A stretch of DNA of 64,000 bases, taken from the NCBI RefSeq assembly GCF_018613315.1, contig NZ_JAGGQL010000005.1:156286-220285 (forward strand), given 5' to 3'. The position numbers were made by a program, and so were the translations under genes. Shown here in pieces: positions 24,632 through 33,874 of the stretch (positions within the stretch are counted from its first letter, which is position 1; each line of letters begins with the position of its first letter). The stretch is from Bacillus sp. ISL-37 (GTDB lineage Bacteria > Bacillota > Bacilli > Bacillales > Cytobacillaceae). The notes under the pieces were generated by a model. The model did no database searches and was not told the DNA's origin. It saw nothing but the letters and a program-made list of their open reading frames with translations.

Positions 24632-25637
24632 CAGCCTCACCCTTTCCCTCAGAAGGAACAGCTGCCATTTGCATGTTTTCAAGCTGTCTTTTCACCTTCC
24701 GTTTTTTCTCTTTGTAGCTTTCTATCATTTTCGGCGCAGTCAGTGCCAATATGACGATAATCGCTGTGATCAGCTTCATGTCGCCCGGCTCAAGGAACTC
24801 TACCCTTAGTGCCAGTGTGACTACGATTCGATAGATGATAGCCCCGCCAATGACCGCAAGCGTTGTTCTAGCAATCGATTTTGTACCGAATAGGGCCTCA
24901 CCAATAATGACAGAAGCTAGACCGATGATAATCATCCCGATACCCATACCGACGTCTGCGAAACCACCCTGCTGTGCAATCAATGCTCCAGAAAAGGCAA
25001 CCATCGCATTCGAAAGGCCAAGGCCCAGGATAATCATCAGGTTTGTATTGGAAGAGAAACTGCGGATCATCCTTTTGTTATCACCGGTTGCCCTGATTGC
25101 AAGTCCAAGTTCTGTCTTAAGGAACGCATCAGTAAGGAATTTAATTGCCAATGTCACGACAATCATGAACAATAGGATCCCCCAAGTCCGCGGAAGACTG
25201 TCTCCCAGCCCGACAGCCGTTAAAATGCCATTGAAAAATCCATCGATTCCCGTCTTATCGAAAAAGTCCCTCACTGCAGTCATTGCAGTATCCGTGTTCA
25301 ACAGGGGGACATTCGATTTACCCATGATTCTTAGATTTATAGAATACAGGGCAATCATCATCAGGATACCTGATAGAAGTGCATTCACCTTCCCGACCGT
25401 ATGGATGATGCCTGTTAAGCATCCAGCGATGAATCCGGCAACAAGGGCTACCATTGTAGCAGCAAATGGATTAGCGCCATTCACAATCATGATGGCAGCG
25501 ACCGCAGCTCCAGTTACGAAGCTGCCGTCGACCGTTAAATCCGGAAAGTCCAGTACCCGAAAGGATAAGTATACGCCCAGAGCCATGATGGCATAGATAA
25601 TGCCTGACTCAAATGCTCCAAATATTGAAGTAAACAA
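24606..25637 (-). CDS. ABC importer permease, BPD_transp_2 family
   Basis: 343 residues with about eight to nine hydrophobic segments; IMALGVYLSFRVLDFPDLTVDGSFVTGAAVAA is the conserved opening of this permease group, and the C-terminal tail after residue 305 is cytoplasmic and charged. It forms the membrane channel of the importer. TTG start at 25637 with AAAGGATGA upstream, 18 bp after the lipoprotein stop; its 3' end overlaps the ATPase start. Confidence 0.85.
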   Translation of the reverse strand: MFTSIFGAFESGIIYAIMALGVYLSFRVLDFPDLTVDGSFVTGAAVAAIMIVNGANPFAATMVALVAGFIAGCLTGIIHTVGKVNALLSGILMMIALYSINLRIMGKSNVPLLNTDTAMTAVRDFFDKTGIDGFFNGILTAVGLGDSLPRTWGILLFMIVVTLAIKFLTDAFLKTELGLAIRATGDNKRMIRSFSSNTNLMIILGLGLSNAMVAFSGALIAQQGGFADVGMGIGMIIIGLASVIIGEALFGTKSIARTTLAVIGGAIIYRIVVTLALRVEFLEPGDMKLITAIIVILALTAPKMIESYKEKKRKVKRQLENMQMAAVPSEGKGEAGAALKSDS

Positions 25638-25655
25638 GTTGAATCATCCTTTCTT

Positions 25656-26654
25656 TTATTCTTCGTAAAACTCTGCGTCCTCTCCCCACTCTTCCTTGAC
25701 TTCAACGCCCTGTTCCTCAGCGGCCTTTTTGTTGATTGTCAGTGTCAATGATTTAGGAAGCTCAACCGGGATTTCAGAGGCTTTCTTGTTACCTGATAAA
25801 ATTTCTGCAGCCATCAAGCCAGACTGGTAACCAATGTCATAGTAGTTGAAGCCACTGGCTGCAACTGCTCCACGCTTCATGGAATCTAGCTCGCCAACAA
25901 ATAACGGGATCTTTTTTCCATTAGCTACAGAAATGACAGATTCAAGTGCAGAAACGACCGTGTTATCTGTAGGAACATAGATGGCATCCACACGTCCGAC
26001 CAGGGATTCTGCAGCCTGCTTAACTTCAGCTGATGTAGAGATTGACGCTTCAACAACCTTCGCTCCATTCGCTTCCGCAAGCTTCTTGACTTCCTTCAGC
26101 TGGACCTCTGAGTTCTGTTCACCAGCGTTGTAAATTACGCCGATTTTCTTGGCACCTATTTCATTCGTCATGAAGTCGATCGTCTTTTTAGTCGCATCAG
26201 GATGGTTATCGGTAGTACCTGTGATATTGTCGCCAGGCTTATCGAATGCTTCAACAAGTCCTGCTCCGATTGGGTCAGTCACCGAAGTGAAGATGATTGG
26301 GATGTTCTTTGTCGCATTAAGTGCTGCAACAGCGCTCGGTGTAGCGTTAGCGAAAATGAGGTCGACCTTGTCACCTACAAAATTGTTCGCGATACTTGCC
26401 GTGTTATTCATGTCTGCCTGTGCGTTCTGGAAGTCGTACTTTACATTGTCTCCCTCTTTGAATCCTTTGTCCTCAAGAGCTTTCTTGAAGCCCTCAGTTG
26501 CGGCATCAAGCGATGGATGTTCCGCGAATTGAGTCAAGCCAATCTTGTATTGCTTTTTGTCAGATGAACCGTTTGATGCTTCATTTCCTCCACATCCTGC
26601 TAAAAGCAATGCACTAGCCAGGACAAGAGAAATAGCTTTTACTGATCTTTTCAT
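25656..26654 (-). CDS. ABC importer substrate-binding lipoprotein
   Basis: 332 residues. Lipoprotein signal peptide MKRSVKAISLVLASALLLAGC with Cys at 21 as lipid anchor, then an ABC_sub_bind (PF04392-type) two-lobed binding domain (KIGLTQFAEHPSLDAATEGF, NIPIIFTSVTDPIGAGLV, DAIYVPTDNTVVSALESV, GFNYYDIGYQSGLMAAEIL). Related proteins bind aromatic amino acids or nucleobase-like ligands. With the surrounding pathway and the operator shared with paaK, phenylalanine, tyrosine or an aromatic acid is the likely cargo. ATG after AAGGGGGA. Confidence 0.8.
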   Translation of the reverse strand: MKRSVKAISLVLASALLLAGCGGNEASNGSSDKKQYKIGLTQFAEHPSLDAATEGFKKALEDKGFKEGDNVKYDFQNAQADMNNTASIANNFVGDKVDLIFANATPSAVAALNATKNIPIIFTSVTDPIGAGLVEAFDKPGDNITGTTDNHPDATKKTIDFMTNEIGAKKIGVIYNAGEQNSEVQLKEVKKLAEANGAKVVEASISTSAEVKQAAESLVGRVDAIYVPTDNTVVSALESVISVANGKKIPLFVGELDSMKRGAVAASGFNYYDIGYQSGLMAAEILSGNKKASEIPVELPKSLTLTINKKAAEEQGVEVKEEWGEDAEFYEE

Positions 26655-26824
26655 AAAAATCCCCCTTGATTATTTATAAACCGGCAATAAAACTATGTAG
26701 ATATTTAACTAGCAGGCAGCCGGAACGCACCATTTTGAACCTGTCTTCTCTCATGTTGGGTAAAAAGTTCCAGAATCTTTGAAAGCGATTCCAAAAAGTA
26801 TGATATTCACTATAGACACCGTAA

Positions 26825-26838
26825 ATATAACGTTATAT
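26825..26838. promoter_or_regulatory. ATATAACGTTATAT operator, copy 1 (ABC importer)
   Basis: Perfect 14-bp palindrome overlapping the downstream side of a candidate minus-strand promoter (TTGACT near 26862, TAATAT near 26841). The identical palindrome, with flanking TA, occurs upstream of paaK at 42385-42398. Confidence 0.6.
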
Positions 26839-27065
26839 TAACACCAGCTATAATTTAAAGTCAATAAAATTCCGAAAATTTAGTATGTTATGATTTCTAA
26901 TTATTAAACCATCACTTTAGAAAACTATCAAGAAGTTTTTTAAAAATAATAAAACTTTTTCGCTTTTATGCACGAAAGTGCCTGTAAAACTCAGTATTTA
27001 TAAGCTTTTTTTCCTTTTCCTATTTTAAATACCCTAGAATGGTGACAAAATAAAAAAGCAATAAT

Positions 27066-27094
27066 TTAAAAAAGCATGCTTCTAAATAGAAGCA
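27066..27094 (-). terminator. Terminator of the FabK-like gene
   Basis: TGCTTCT-ATTT-AGAAGCA stem (27077-27094) followed by TTTTTT on the minus strand. Confidence 0.7.
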
Positions 27095-27107
27095 CACTTT
27101 GTAAAAA

Positions 27108-28055
27108 TTATAGTAAGTTTTCCCCAATTCTAAGCCGATCCTTCGCTTCTTTTACCATTCGATCCAGTAATTCCTGGACGGTAGGGATATCAGAAACCAG
27201 TCCAGATACCTGGCCACCATTCATAAACCCGTTTTCTTCGCTTCCTTCCAGTGCACCTTTTTTATGTAATTCCTCAGTCGTCAGTTCGGCAAACTCTTCT
27301 ACGGTAATTCCCTGCTTTTCAGCTTCCAGCAGTTTTCCTGCATAAGAAGTATTCAGCAGCCTGCGGATTCTTCCGACAGACCTGCCGACTATGACCGTTT
27401 CATGGTCGCTAGCCTGCAAAAGCTTTTGCTTATATTTTTCATGGAACGGAGCCTCCTTTGTGGCGATGAACCTCGTTCCCATCTGTACACCGCTCGCTCC
27501 AAGTGCAAGCATGGCTGCAAGGCCCTTTCCGTCCCCAATTCCCCCTGCCGCAACAACCGGTATGTTTACCTGGGCGACAATTTGAGGGATCAGCGCCAAT
27601 GTCGTCGTTTCCAGGTTCGAGTTAATCCCTGCAGCTTCATATCCCTCAGCCACTAAAATATCCGCACCTGCAGCTTCCGCTTTTTTGGCTTGCTTTACAG
27701 ACGCTACAACAGTAATAATCTTGATTCCAGCCTCTTTTAGCTTAGGAATGAAAGGCGCAGGATTACCCGCTGATAAAGTTACTACTTGAACCTTATGTTT
27801 GACAGCCAAGCGCAGGATCTCCACCACATTCGGAGAAACACTTAAGGCTACATTCACAGAAAAAGGCTTTGATGTCCTCGATTTTGTTTCAAGAATAATT
27901 TGCTCTACTTCTTCAGCATGCATCGTTCCGGCCCCTATTGTGCCCAGGCCGCCCGCTTCGGAAACAGCCGCTGTTAAAATGGCATTGCTGATGTTACCCA
28001 TTCCACCCTGGATGATTGGATATTTTATGCCCAGAACAGAAGTAATTCCATTCAC
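27108..28055 (-). CDS. FMN-dependent nitronate monooxygenase / FabK-like enoyl-ACP reductase II
   Basis: 315-residue TIM-barrel flavoprotein: PIIQGGMGNISNAILTAAVSEAGGLGTIGAG at the N-terminus, VAEGYEAAG, VVAAGGIGDGKGLAAMLALGASGVQMGTRFIATKEAP as the phosphate/FMN site. Members are either enoyl-ACP reductases (FabK) or nitronate monooxygenases, and sequence alone does not settle which; no fatty-acid synthesis genes surround it. GTG start at 28055 with AAGGGGGA upstream. Divergent from the carbonic anhydrase gene. Confidence 0.8.
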   Translation of the reverse strand: MNGITSVLGIKYPIIQGGMGNISNAILTAAVSEAGGLGTIGAGTMHAEEVEQIILETKSRTSKPFSVNVALSVSPNVVEILRLAVKHKVQVVTLSAGNPAPFIPKLKEAGIKIITVVASVKQAKKAEAAGADILVAEGYEAAGINSNLETTTLALIPQIVAQVNIPVVAAGGIGDGKGLAAMLALGASGVQMGTRFIATKEAPFHEKYKQKLLQASDHETVIVGRSVGRIRRLLNTSYAGKLLEAEKQGITVEEFAELTTEELHKKGALEGSEENGFMNGGQVSGLVSDIPTVQELLDRMVKEAKDRLRIGENLL

Positions 28056-28128
28056 AAAAATTCCCCCTTCGTTAAATTAATGTTATACTAGTTCTAAAAT
28101 TATGACAATTGAAAAGGGGGATTTTTCA

Positions 28129-28650
28129 TTGATTCTAAGTTATTTAGATAAAAAACCGGTCGTTGATGAAACAGTTTTCCAGGCACCCGGGAGCTACATC
28201 ATCGGTGACGTGAAAATCGGCAAAAATTCCAGCGTGTGGTTCAATGCAGTTTTACGTGGGGATGAAGATACGATTACCATAGGAGAAAGCTGCAGTATCC
28301 AGGATAACGTAACATGCCATCTGTATGAAGGCTCTCCGCTTGTCATTGAAGATGAGGTCACCGTCGGCCACAATGCGATCCTGCATGGATGCACCATCAA
28401 AAAAAGATGCATTATCGGCATGGGTTCAACAATCCTTGACGGAGCTGAAATCGGCGAGGAATGCATCATCGGTGCCAATACGTTAATTCCTGCGGGCAAA
28501 AAAATACCACCGCGCTCTCTTGTTGTTGGAGCACCTGGAAAAGTCGTGAGGGAAATCGGCGATAAGGATTTGGAGCTGATTCAGCTATCGATCGATACAT
28601 ATGTTCAAAAGGGAAAGGAATACCGTGAAACTTTAAAAGATATCAAATAA
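28129..28650 (+). CDS. Gamma-class carbonic anhydrase family protein
   Basis: 173 residues forming a left-handed beta helix of hexapeptide repeats (APGSYIIGDVKIGKNSSVWFNAVLRGD, NVTCHLYEGSPLVIEDEVTVGHNAILHGC). The histidines in CHL and GHNAILHGC are the three zinc ligands of gamma carbonic anhydrases, as in Bacillus YtoA. Physiological role of this group is unsettled. I take TTG at 28129, preceded by AAAAGGGGGAT, since the in-frame ATG at 28102 lies upstream of that SD and lacks one. Confidence 0.85.
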   Translation: MILSYLDKKPVVDETVFQAPGSYIIGDVKIGKNSSVWFNAVLRGDEDTITIGESCSIQDNVTCHLYEGSPLVIEDEVTVGHNAILHGCTIKKRCIIGMGSTILDGAEIGEECIIGANTLIPAGKKIPPRSLVVGAPGKVVREIGDKDLELIQLSIDTYVQKGKEYRETLKDIK

Positions 28651-28657
28651 AAAGTGA

Positions 28658-28683
28658 GAGCCAGGCAGACGCCTGGCTCTTTT
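28658..28683. terminator. Bidirectional terminator
   Basis: GAGCCAGGC/GCCTGGCTC stem with T-rich flank, between the convergent carbonic anhydrase and nitroreductase genes. Confidence 0.8.
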
Positions 28684-28701
28684 GCTTTAATAAAGGCTAC
28701 A

Positions 28702-29376
28702 CTATACCCATTTAACTATGTCATCCAATGGTCTTCTTGTTTTTGGATTAGGCTCTTTTACACGGTAGCCGAAGGCACACATGACGGAAATTCCGAAATG
28801 GCCATCATCAAGCAATCCCTCATCTGCCAGAAGTTTGTTCATCTTATCGAAATTGAAGCCCTCAATCGGACATGAATCAATTTCAATTTGCGCTGCCGCT
28901 GTCATCATATTGGCCAGAACGATATACGTCTGCCTGCATGCCCAATCAAATAGCGGGCGGTCTCCGTCGAGCAATTTAAAATCAGACTTCTGGAATTCCT
29001 CGATTCGCTTGAGGTAATTGGCCATGAATTCCTCAGGCATTTTCTTCTTATTTTTAAAATGATCCTGCAGATATTCAGAATCGTATTTTGTATCAAGTTT
29101 GGTCCTCGCAAGGATAATCACAAAATGGCTTGCTTCCGGAAGCTTGCCAAATGCTCCCCAGGCAGTATTCTTAACTTTCTCGCGGAGCTCTTCACTCTGG
29201 ACAACAAGAAAGCGCCAAGGTTCAAAGCCAAAAGAACTTGGTGATAACTGGCCGGTCTCCAGGATAAAACGGAAGTCTTCCTCTGGAATCTTTTTGCTTG
29301 GATCAAATTCCTTTGTGGCATGCCTAAAATGGAAAGCGTCAAGAATCTCCTGCTTCTTAGTTTCTTTATCACGCAT
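28702..29376 (-). CDS. NAD(P)H-dependent nitroreductase family protein
   Basis: 224 residues of the FMN nitroreductase fold: FHFRHATKEFDPSKKIPEEDF (phosphate-binding R), LSPSSFGFEPWRFLVV, and DSCPIEGFNFDKMNKLL. Resembles YfkO/NfsB-type oxidoreductases that reduce nitro compounds or quinones. ATG at 29376 follows GGAGAG by 9 nt; the longer frame to 29421 adds an unlikely leader. It stands alone. Confidence 0.8.
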   Translation of the reverse strand: MRDKETKKQEILDAFHFRHATKEFDPSKKIPEEDFRFILETGQLSPSSFGFEPWRFLVVQSEELREKVKNTAWGAFGKLPEASHFVIILARTKLDTKYDSEYLQDHFKNKKKMPEEFMANYLKRIEEFQKSDFKLLDGDRPLFDWACRQTYIVLANMMTAAAQIEIDSCPIEGFNFDKMNKLLADEGLLDDGHFGISVMCAFGYRVKEPNPKTRRPLDDIVKWV

Positions 29377-29438
29377 ATGTATTATCTCTCCTTCCAAGTT
29401 TTGTTTTTTTAAACTTATCATATTTCTTTTAAAATTGC

Positions 29439-30476
29439 CTACAAAAAAGGATACGCCTCAACCACTCTGCCTTTTTTCCCTTTAGTCGTTTCAGCCTGTG
29501 ATAGTGAATTCAGGATTGCTTCCTCGGTTGCTTCTGCTGCAGCGGTGAAGAGCTCGTTCATCAATGGATGGTCATCCCTAATCTGGCTGGTTGATTGAAT
29601 AAATTCGTCGGTATAATGCATTGTTTGATTGGCAGTTGAAAAAGCAATCACAATATCACCGCTTCCATGACTGAAATGACTGCCTGTCCGGCCCAGACCG
29701 ATTCCACATCTCTTTACCAGGCGCAGCAGCTGGCGATCACTTAACGGAACATTTGTCGCAAGGATGATGATGATGGAACCGTCTGCTGTATCGGATAGTC
29801 CTGATTTTATTGAATCAATCCCATATTTTTCTTCCATGAACTCCTCCTTTTTGCCGAAATTGCTGAGCACGAGACAGCCAATCGTAAAAGTGTCGGCACT
29901 TTTTACAACCCGTGATGCTGTTCCGATACCGCCTTTATGACCGAAGCACACCATACCTTTTCCCGCTCCGACTGCACCTTCCTCTGGTGGCACCATGGAA
30001 GCTTTTTTAATCGCTTGTTTTGCATGTTCAGGTTTGACTGGAAAATGACGAATTGAGTTTAAATAGCTGTCATTGCATTCACCGACGACAATATTAATGG
30101 TACCGGTCGTCTCACCAATCTCTACATTTTCGGAAAGCATATACTCCAGCGTACCTTGAGTGACAGCGGGTACAGCAAATGTATTTGTCAGCATAATGGG
30201 AGCCTCGATCGTTCCGAGCTCATTCACCTGGACGAGGCCAGTCGTTTTCCCAAATCCATTAAGGACGTAGCTAGCCGCCGTAACTTTCTCTTTGAACAAA
30301 TTCCCCCCATGCGGCAGGATAGCTGTCACTCCAGTACAGGCATACTCTTCACCTTTGTCATCCAATGGAAAATCGAGTGTTACCTGGCCGACCTTTACAC
30401 CCGGTACATCGGTTATACAGTTATGGGACCCGGGGGACATCCTGCCAACCACAATCCCTCTATCGCGTATCTTCAT
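29439..30476 (-). CDS. P1-family peptidase (DmpA-like L-aminopeptidase/D-esterase)
   Basis: 345 residues with the DmpA signature: GSHNCITDVPGVKVGQVT at the N-terminus, GVTAILPHGGNLF, GECNDSYLN and the self-cleavage site in ADGSIIIILATNVPLS, where the Ser after Gly becomes the N-terminal nucleophile of the small subunit. It would release N-terminal residues from small peptides or hydrolyse D-amino esters or amides. ATG with AGGAGG upstream. Downstream of repeat array B, no obvious operon partner. Confidence 0.85.
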   Translation of the reverse strand: MKIRDRGIVVGRMSPGSHNCITDVPGVKVGQVTLDFPLDDKGEEYACTGVTAILPHGGNLFKEKVTAASYVLNGFGKTTGLVQVNELGTIEAPIMLTNTFAVPAVTQGTLEYMLSENVEIGETTGTINIVVGECNDSYLNSIRHFPVKPEHAKQAIKKASMVPPEEGAVGAGKGMVCFGHKGGIGTASRVVKSADTFTIGCLVLSNFGKKEEFMEEKYGIDSIKSGLSDTADGSIIIILATNVPLSDRQLLRLVKRCGIGLGRTGSHFSHGSGDIVIAFSTANQTMHYTDEFIQSTSQIRDDHPLMNELFTAAAEATEEAILNSLSQAETTKGKKGRVVEAYPFL

Positions 30477-30540
30477 GTTAATCCTCCTATAACACCTTAT
30501 TGAGAGAAATCCGTTATCCGCCGTACAGCTTAAGCTAGGC

Positions 30541-30806
30541 TTCTGACAGCTTTTCCTGTTTTACCTCTATACCTGTTCGAACTTGGGGCTACTTCAGACA
30601 GCTTTTTCTGTATTTCCCCCAAACCTGTCCGAACTTGGAGCGACTTCTGACAGCTTTTTCTGTATTTCCCCCAAACCTGTCTGAACTTGGGGCTACTTCA
30701 GACAGCTCTTCCTGCTTTTCCCCCAAACCTGTCTGAACTTGGAGCGACTTCTGACAGCTTTTCCACTTCTACCTCTAAACCTGTCTGAACCTGAAGCCAC
30801 TTCTCC
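30541..30806. repeat. Tandem array B: five 52-bp hairpin units
   Basis: GACAGC recurs at 30545, 30597, 30649, 30701 and 30753, exactly 52 bp apart. Units read TTC(A/T)GACAG, about 23 bases, CTGTC(C/T)GAA, then CTTGGGGC/AGCGACT, so a 9-bp stem can form in each. The core GACAG-CTTTTTC-..-CTGTCCG is similar to array A, suggesting common origin. Confidence 0.9.
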
Positions 30807-30829
30807 CATCTCACCCAAGTAAATGATAG

Positions 30830-30863
30830 AAGAAAGCCACCCAAGGCTGTGCAAGGATGGCTT
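30830..30863 (-). terminator. Probable terminator of paaX
   Basis: AAGCCATCC/GGGTGGCTT arms, then a TCTTCT tract on the minus strand; moderate strength. Confidence 0.4.
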
Positions 30864-30867
30864 GATA

Positions 30868-31764
30868 CTATTCTAAAATATACGGGTGGTCCATTACGTT
30901 ATAGTCCACGTCTTTATACCTGATTTCATTTCCTTCTTTGAAGACGGACTCAAAGAAGCGGGATGCTGGTTCTGCGAGTTCTTTGTAGTATTCGCTGAAT
31001 AATGCGGCGGCATGGCTTCCCAGCCACTTTTCAGGTAAAAGTTCTTCAGGAAGGCCTGGGTCAAAGAAGAGGAACTTCCTGTATTCATGCACCAGCTTCG
31101 TGCGCTCAACGAAGCATTCGGCATCAGACATGCTGCCCTTCTGGATCTTGTTTTTATCAATGATGTATTTCTGGCTGTACTCACTGATGAATTCCTGATA
31201 TTTCGCGTTGATTTCCTGCAGGTCCCAGCTTTTCTCCACAAGGCGCTGATTTTCATGCGGACCCTTGTACTCTGCTACAAAGAAATCGACATATTCTTCA
31301 ATTTCATATTTCTCGATTAGGTCCCTTACCTGTCTCTCGAGATTATTGGCTGAAATCCAGAAACTGTTCGACATCGATCCGAAGCCGCTCCAGATCAATT
31401 CCTTGCGCAGCTCGTCACGGACATTACGGATTTCCTCAGGAATCGTATACATCAGGATTCTCCACTTTCCGTCCCAGTCTTCGGGCTTCAATTTAAAAAT
31501 ACGCTTGCCTGCCTCATCGATTCTTTTCTGGCCGCGTGGCGTGAGCGAATAATAGCTCTTATTCCCGATTTTCTCAGCCTGGACCCACCCCTGCTTGTTC
31601 ATACGCGAAATCGCCGCTCTCACTGACTGATCATTGTGGCCAAATTCATTCAGCAGCCGGATCAGGCTGCCAATCCAAATTTTGCTTCCATAATGGGAGA
31701 TATAGTCACCGTATAAGGTAAAAATCATTGATCTTGTATTCAAGCTTATGTCATCCTCATCCAT
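30868..31764 (-). CDS. paaX: PaaX-family repressor of phenylacetate catabolism
   Basis: 298 residues: winged-helix N-terminus NTRSMIFTLYGDYISHYGSKIWIGSLIRLLNEFGHNDQSVRAAISRMNKQGWV, wing KIGNKSYYSLTPRGQKRI, then the PaaX C-terminal domain (DWDGKWRILMYTIPE, LRKELIWSGFGSMSNSFWIS). PaaX proteins repress paa genes and are released by phenylacetyl-CoA. Start uncertain: an open frame reaches 31854, but that would overlap the paa terminator; ATG 31764 lies just before the conserved region. It sits at the end of the paa cluster. Confidence 0.85.
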   Translation of the reverse strand: MDEDDISLNTRSMIFTLYGDYISHYGSKIWIGSLIRLLNEFGHNDQSVRAAISRMNKQGWVQAEKIGNKSYYSLTPRGQKRIDEAGKRIFKLKPEDWDGKWRILMYTIPEEIRNVRDELRKELIWSGFGSMSNSFWISANNLERQVRDLIEKYEIEEYVDFFVAEYKGPHENQRLVEKSWDLQEINAKYQEFISEYSQKYIIDKNKIQKGSMSDAECFVERTKLVHEYRKFLFFDPGLPEELLPEKWLGSHAAALFSEYYKELAEPASRFFESVFKEGNEIRYKDVDYNVMDHPYILE

Positions 31765-31842
31765 TTTTGATGTACGTAATAAAACCGTTATAGAATATTT
31801 TACAGTATAATCACTATTTTGCAAAAACTTTTTCTTAAAAAG

Positions 31843-31872
31843 CGAAAAAACCATAGGGATTTCTCCCTATGG
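31843..31872 (-). terminator. Terminator of the paa operon
   Basis: CCATAGGGA/TCCCTATGG stem followed by TTTTTT on the minus strand, directly after the last crotonase gene and before paaX. Confidence 0.8.
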
Positions 31873-31876
31873 ATTA

Positions 31877-32653
31877 TTATTGCGCGGTAAATACAGGTTT
31901 ACGTTTTTCGCTGAATGCGTTCAATGCTTCCACGCGATCTTTTGTAGGAATGGTAACCTCGTAAGCTTTGGATTCAATTGCCAGCCCTGTCTGGAAGTCT
32001 GTGCTGCTGCCATGCTGGATCGCATACTTTGCCTGTCTTACGGCAATCGGTGCATTCTGGAGGATTTCCTCCGCAAGCTCCTTGCAGGCAGTCATTACAT
32101 CTTCTTTAGGTTTAACAGCTGTTAGAATACCAACCTCAAAAGCCTTCTCGGCAGAAATCTTCCTTGCTGTAAAAATCAATTCCTTCGCCTTCATCTCACC
32201 AACCAGCCTTGATAGACGCTGCGTGCCACCTGCACCTGGAATGATGCCCCAGCTCACCTCTGTCATGCCCATTAATGCACTGTCTGCTGCAATTTTGAAG
32301 TCACAGGCAAGCATCAATTCAAACCCGCCACCAAAAGCAAAACCGTTCACAGCGGCAATCGTCGGCTGAGGCAGTTCAGCAATCGCACTGAAAACATCGC
32401 GAATCTTTTTTACATTCCGGCGCACTTCTTGCTCAGTAAGATGCTTCCTTTCTTTCAAGTCCGCACCAGCGCTGAAGGCTTTCTCCCCTGCTCCGGTAAA
32501 AATGACGACTCTCACGTCTGAATCTGTATGCAACTTGTCCACATACTCCCCAAGCTCCTGAAGTGTTTCATAATTGAAACAGTTCAACGACTCCGGACGG
32601 TCAATCGTTACATATGCGATATGCTGCTCTTTCTGGAATTTGATGTTGTTCAT
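31877..32653 (-). CDS. Enoyl-CoA hydratase/isomerase family protein of the paa operon
   Basis: 258-residue crotonase: oxyanion-hole segments FSAGADLKE and AFGGGFELMLACDF, and both catalytic glutamates (GGFELML, MTEVSWGIIPGAGG region). Being in the operon that lacks a bifunctional paaZ, it may do the ring-opening hydrolysis step or the later hydration of 2,3-dehydroadipyl-CoA. Start ATG immediately follows the thiolase TAA, so the two are coupled. Confidence 0.8.
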   Translation of the reverse strand: MNNIKFQKEQHIAYVTIDRPESLNCFNYETLQELGEYVDKLHTDSDVRVVIFTGAGEKAFSAGADLKERKHLTEQEVRRNVKKIRDVFSAIAELPQPTIAAVNGFAFGGGFELMLACDFKIAADSALMGMTEVSWGIIPGAGGTQRLSRLVGEMKAKELIFTARKISAEKAFEVGILTAVKPKEDVMTACKELAEEILQNAPIAVRQAKYAIQHGSSTDFQTGLAIESKAYEVTIPTKDRVEALNAFSEKRKPVFTAQ

Positions 32654-33862
32654 TTATCTCTCTCCTATATTCTCGATAATCGTGGCGATTCCCTGGCCGA
32701 CACCTACACACATGGTCGCAAGTCCATACTTGGAATCCCGCTTTTTCATTTCATATAAAAGGGTTGTCAAAATTCTCGCGCCGCTGGCCCCTAGCGGGTG
32801 TCCAAATGCGATAGCTCCGCCATTGACATTCACCTTTGCCTGATCCAGCCCCAGCTCCTGGATACATCCTATTGACTGGGCTGCGAATGCCTCATTCAAT
32901 TCAATCAAGTCCATATCATCAACGGAGAGGTTAGAACGCTTCAGAGCCTTTTGAACTGCATATACAGGCCCCATGCCCATGATGGAAGGCTCTACTCCCG
33001 CTGTAGCAGACACAATATATTTTGCCAGCGGCTTCAAGCCAAGCTCCTCTGCTTTTTCACGGCTCATCAATAACAAAGCAGATGCACCATCATTCACACC
33101 TGATGCATTACCCGCAGTAACGGTGCCATCCTTAAATAAAGGCTTGAGTTTTGCCAACTTTTCGACTGTAGTACCTGGCCGTGGATGTTCGTCAGTATCA
33201 ATCACTGTCTTATTACCCTTTTTATCTTCGTAAACAACTGGAACGATTTCATTTTCAAAACGCCCTGCCTCAACCGCTTTTTGAGCGCGAAGCTGACTTT
33301 CTGCAGCGAATTCGTCCTGGGCTTCCCTGGAGATTCCATACTTTTTAGCTACGTTCTCTGCGGTCTCAGGCATGCTGTCCGTACCGTACATTTCCTTTAG
33401 CTTGCTGTTCACAAAACGCCAGCCAATGGTTGTATCAAACATTTCCATATTGCCGCGCGGGAATTCAGCGTTAGGCTTTGCCATCACGAATGGCGCCCTT
33501 GTCATGCTTTCCGTTCCTCCAGCAATGAAGATGTCGCCTTCACCTGCTAAAATCGCTCTTGCCGCATAGTTGACGGCATCAAGTCCGGATCCGCACAAAC
33601 GATTGATCGTTGTACCGGCAACCTCTACCGGCAGTCCAGCCAACAGACCTGACATCCTTGCGACGTTTCGATTATCTTCGCCTGCCTGGTTCGCATTACC
33701 CATAACTACTTCTTCAATTTCAGCTGCAGGCACGTCTGGATTGCGATCGACCAATGCCTTGATGACAACCGCACCTAAATCATCCGGGCGGATATTTCGG
33801 AGGCTGCCATTATATCTACCAATCGGCGTCCTGACTGCATCGACAATTACAACTTCTTTCAT
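32654..33862 (-). CDS. paaJ: 3-oxoadipyl-CoA/acetyl-CoA thiolase
   Basis: 402-residue thiolase: nucleophile Cys in [15 protein letters not shown] in [17 protein letters not shown] and Cys in [10 protein letters not shown]. The insert TTIGWRFVN is the mark, as I know it, of the PaaJ/PcaF group that cleaves 3-oxoadipyl-CoA to succinyl-CoA and acetyl-CoA. In order within the paa operon. The second Met (33862) is 6 nt after GGAGG and is preferred; the first touches the SD. Confidence 0.85.
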   Translation of the reverse strand: MKEVVIVDAVRTPIGRYNGSLRNIRPDDLGAVVIKALVDRNPDVPAAEIEEVVMGNANQAGEDNRNVARMSGLLAGLPVEVAGTTINRLCGSGLDAVNYAARAILAGEGDIFIAGGTESMTRAPFVMAKPNAEFPRGNMEMFDTTIGWRFVNSKLKEMYGTDSMPETAENVAKKYGISREAQDEFAAESQLRAQKAVEAGRFENEIVPVVYEDKKGNKTVIDTDEHPRPGTTVEKLAKLKPLFKDGTVTAGNASGVNDGASALLLMSREKAEELGLKPLAKYIVSATAGVEPSIMGMGPVYAVQKALKRSNLSVDDMDLIELNEAFAAQSIGCIQELGLDQAKVNVNGGAIAFGHPLGASGARILTTLLYEMKKRDSKYGLATMCVGVGQGIATIIENIGER

Positions 33863-33874
33863 TGCCATCCTCCT

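Larger units (their letters stand above)
26655..27107. other. Regulatory gap upstream of the ABC importer operon
   Basis: It holds the importer promoter region, the ATATAACGTTATAT palindrome, a one-mismatch cre-like site TGAAAGCGATTCCA (26780-26793) and the terminator of the FabK-like gene. The 5' leader on the minus strand is about 170 nt. I looked for a T-box there and did not find its conserved box. Confidence 0.5.

Noticed and set aside
26655..26830. T-box or other riboswitch in the leader of the ABC importer
   Set aside because: The leader lacks the conserved T-box sequence and a paired terminator/antiterminator; only loosely similar bases were seen.
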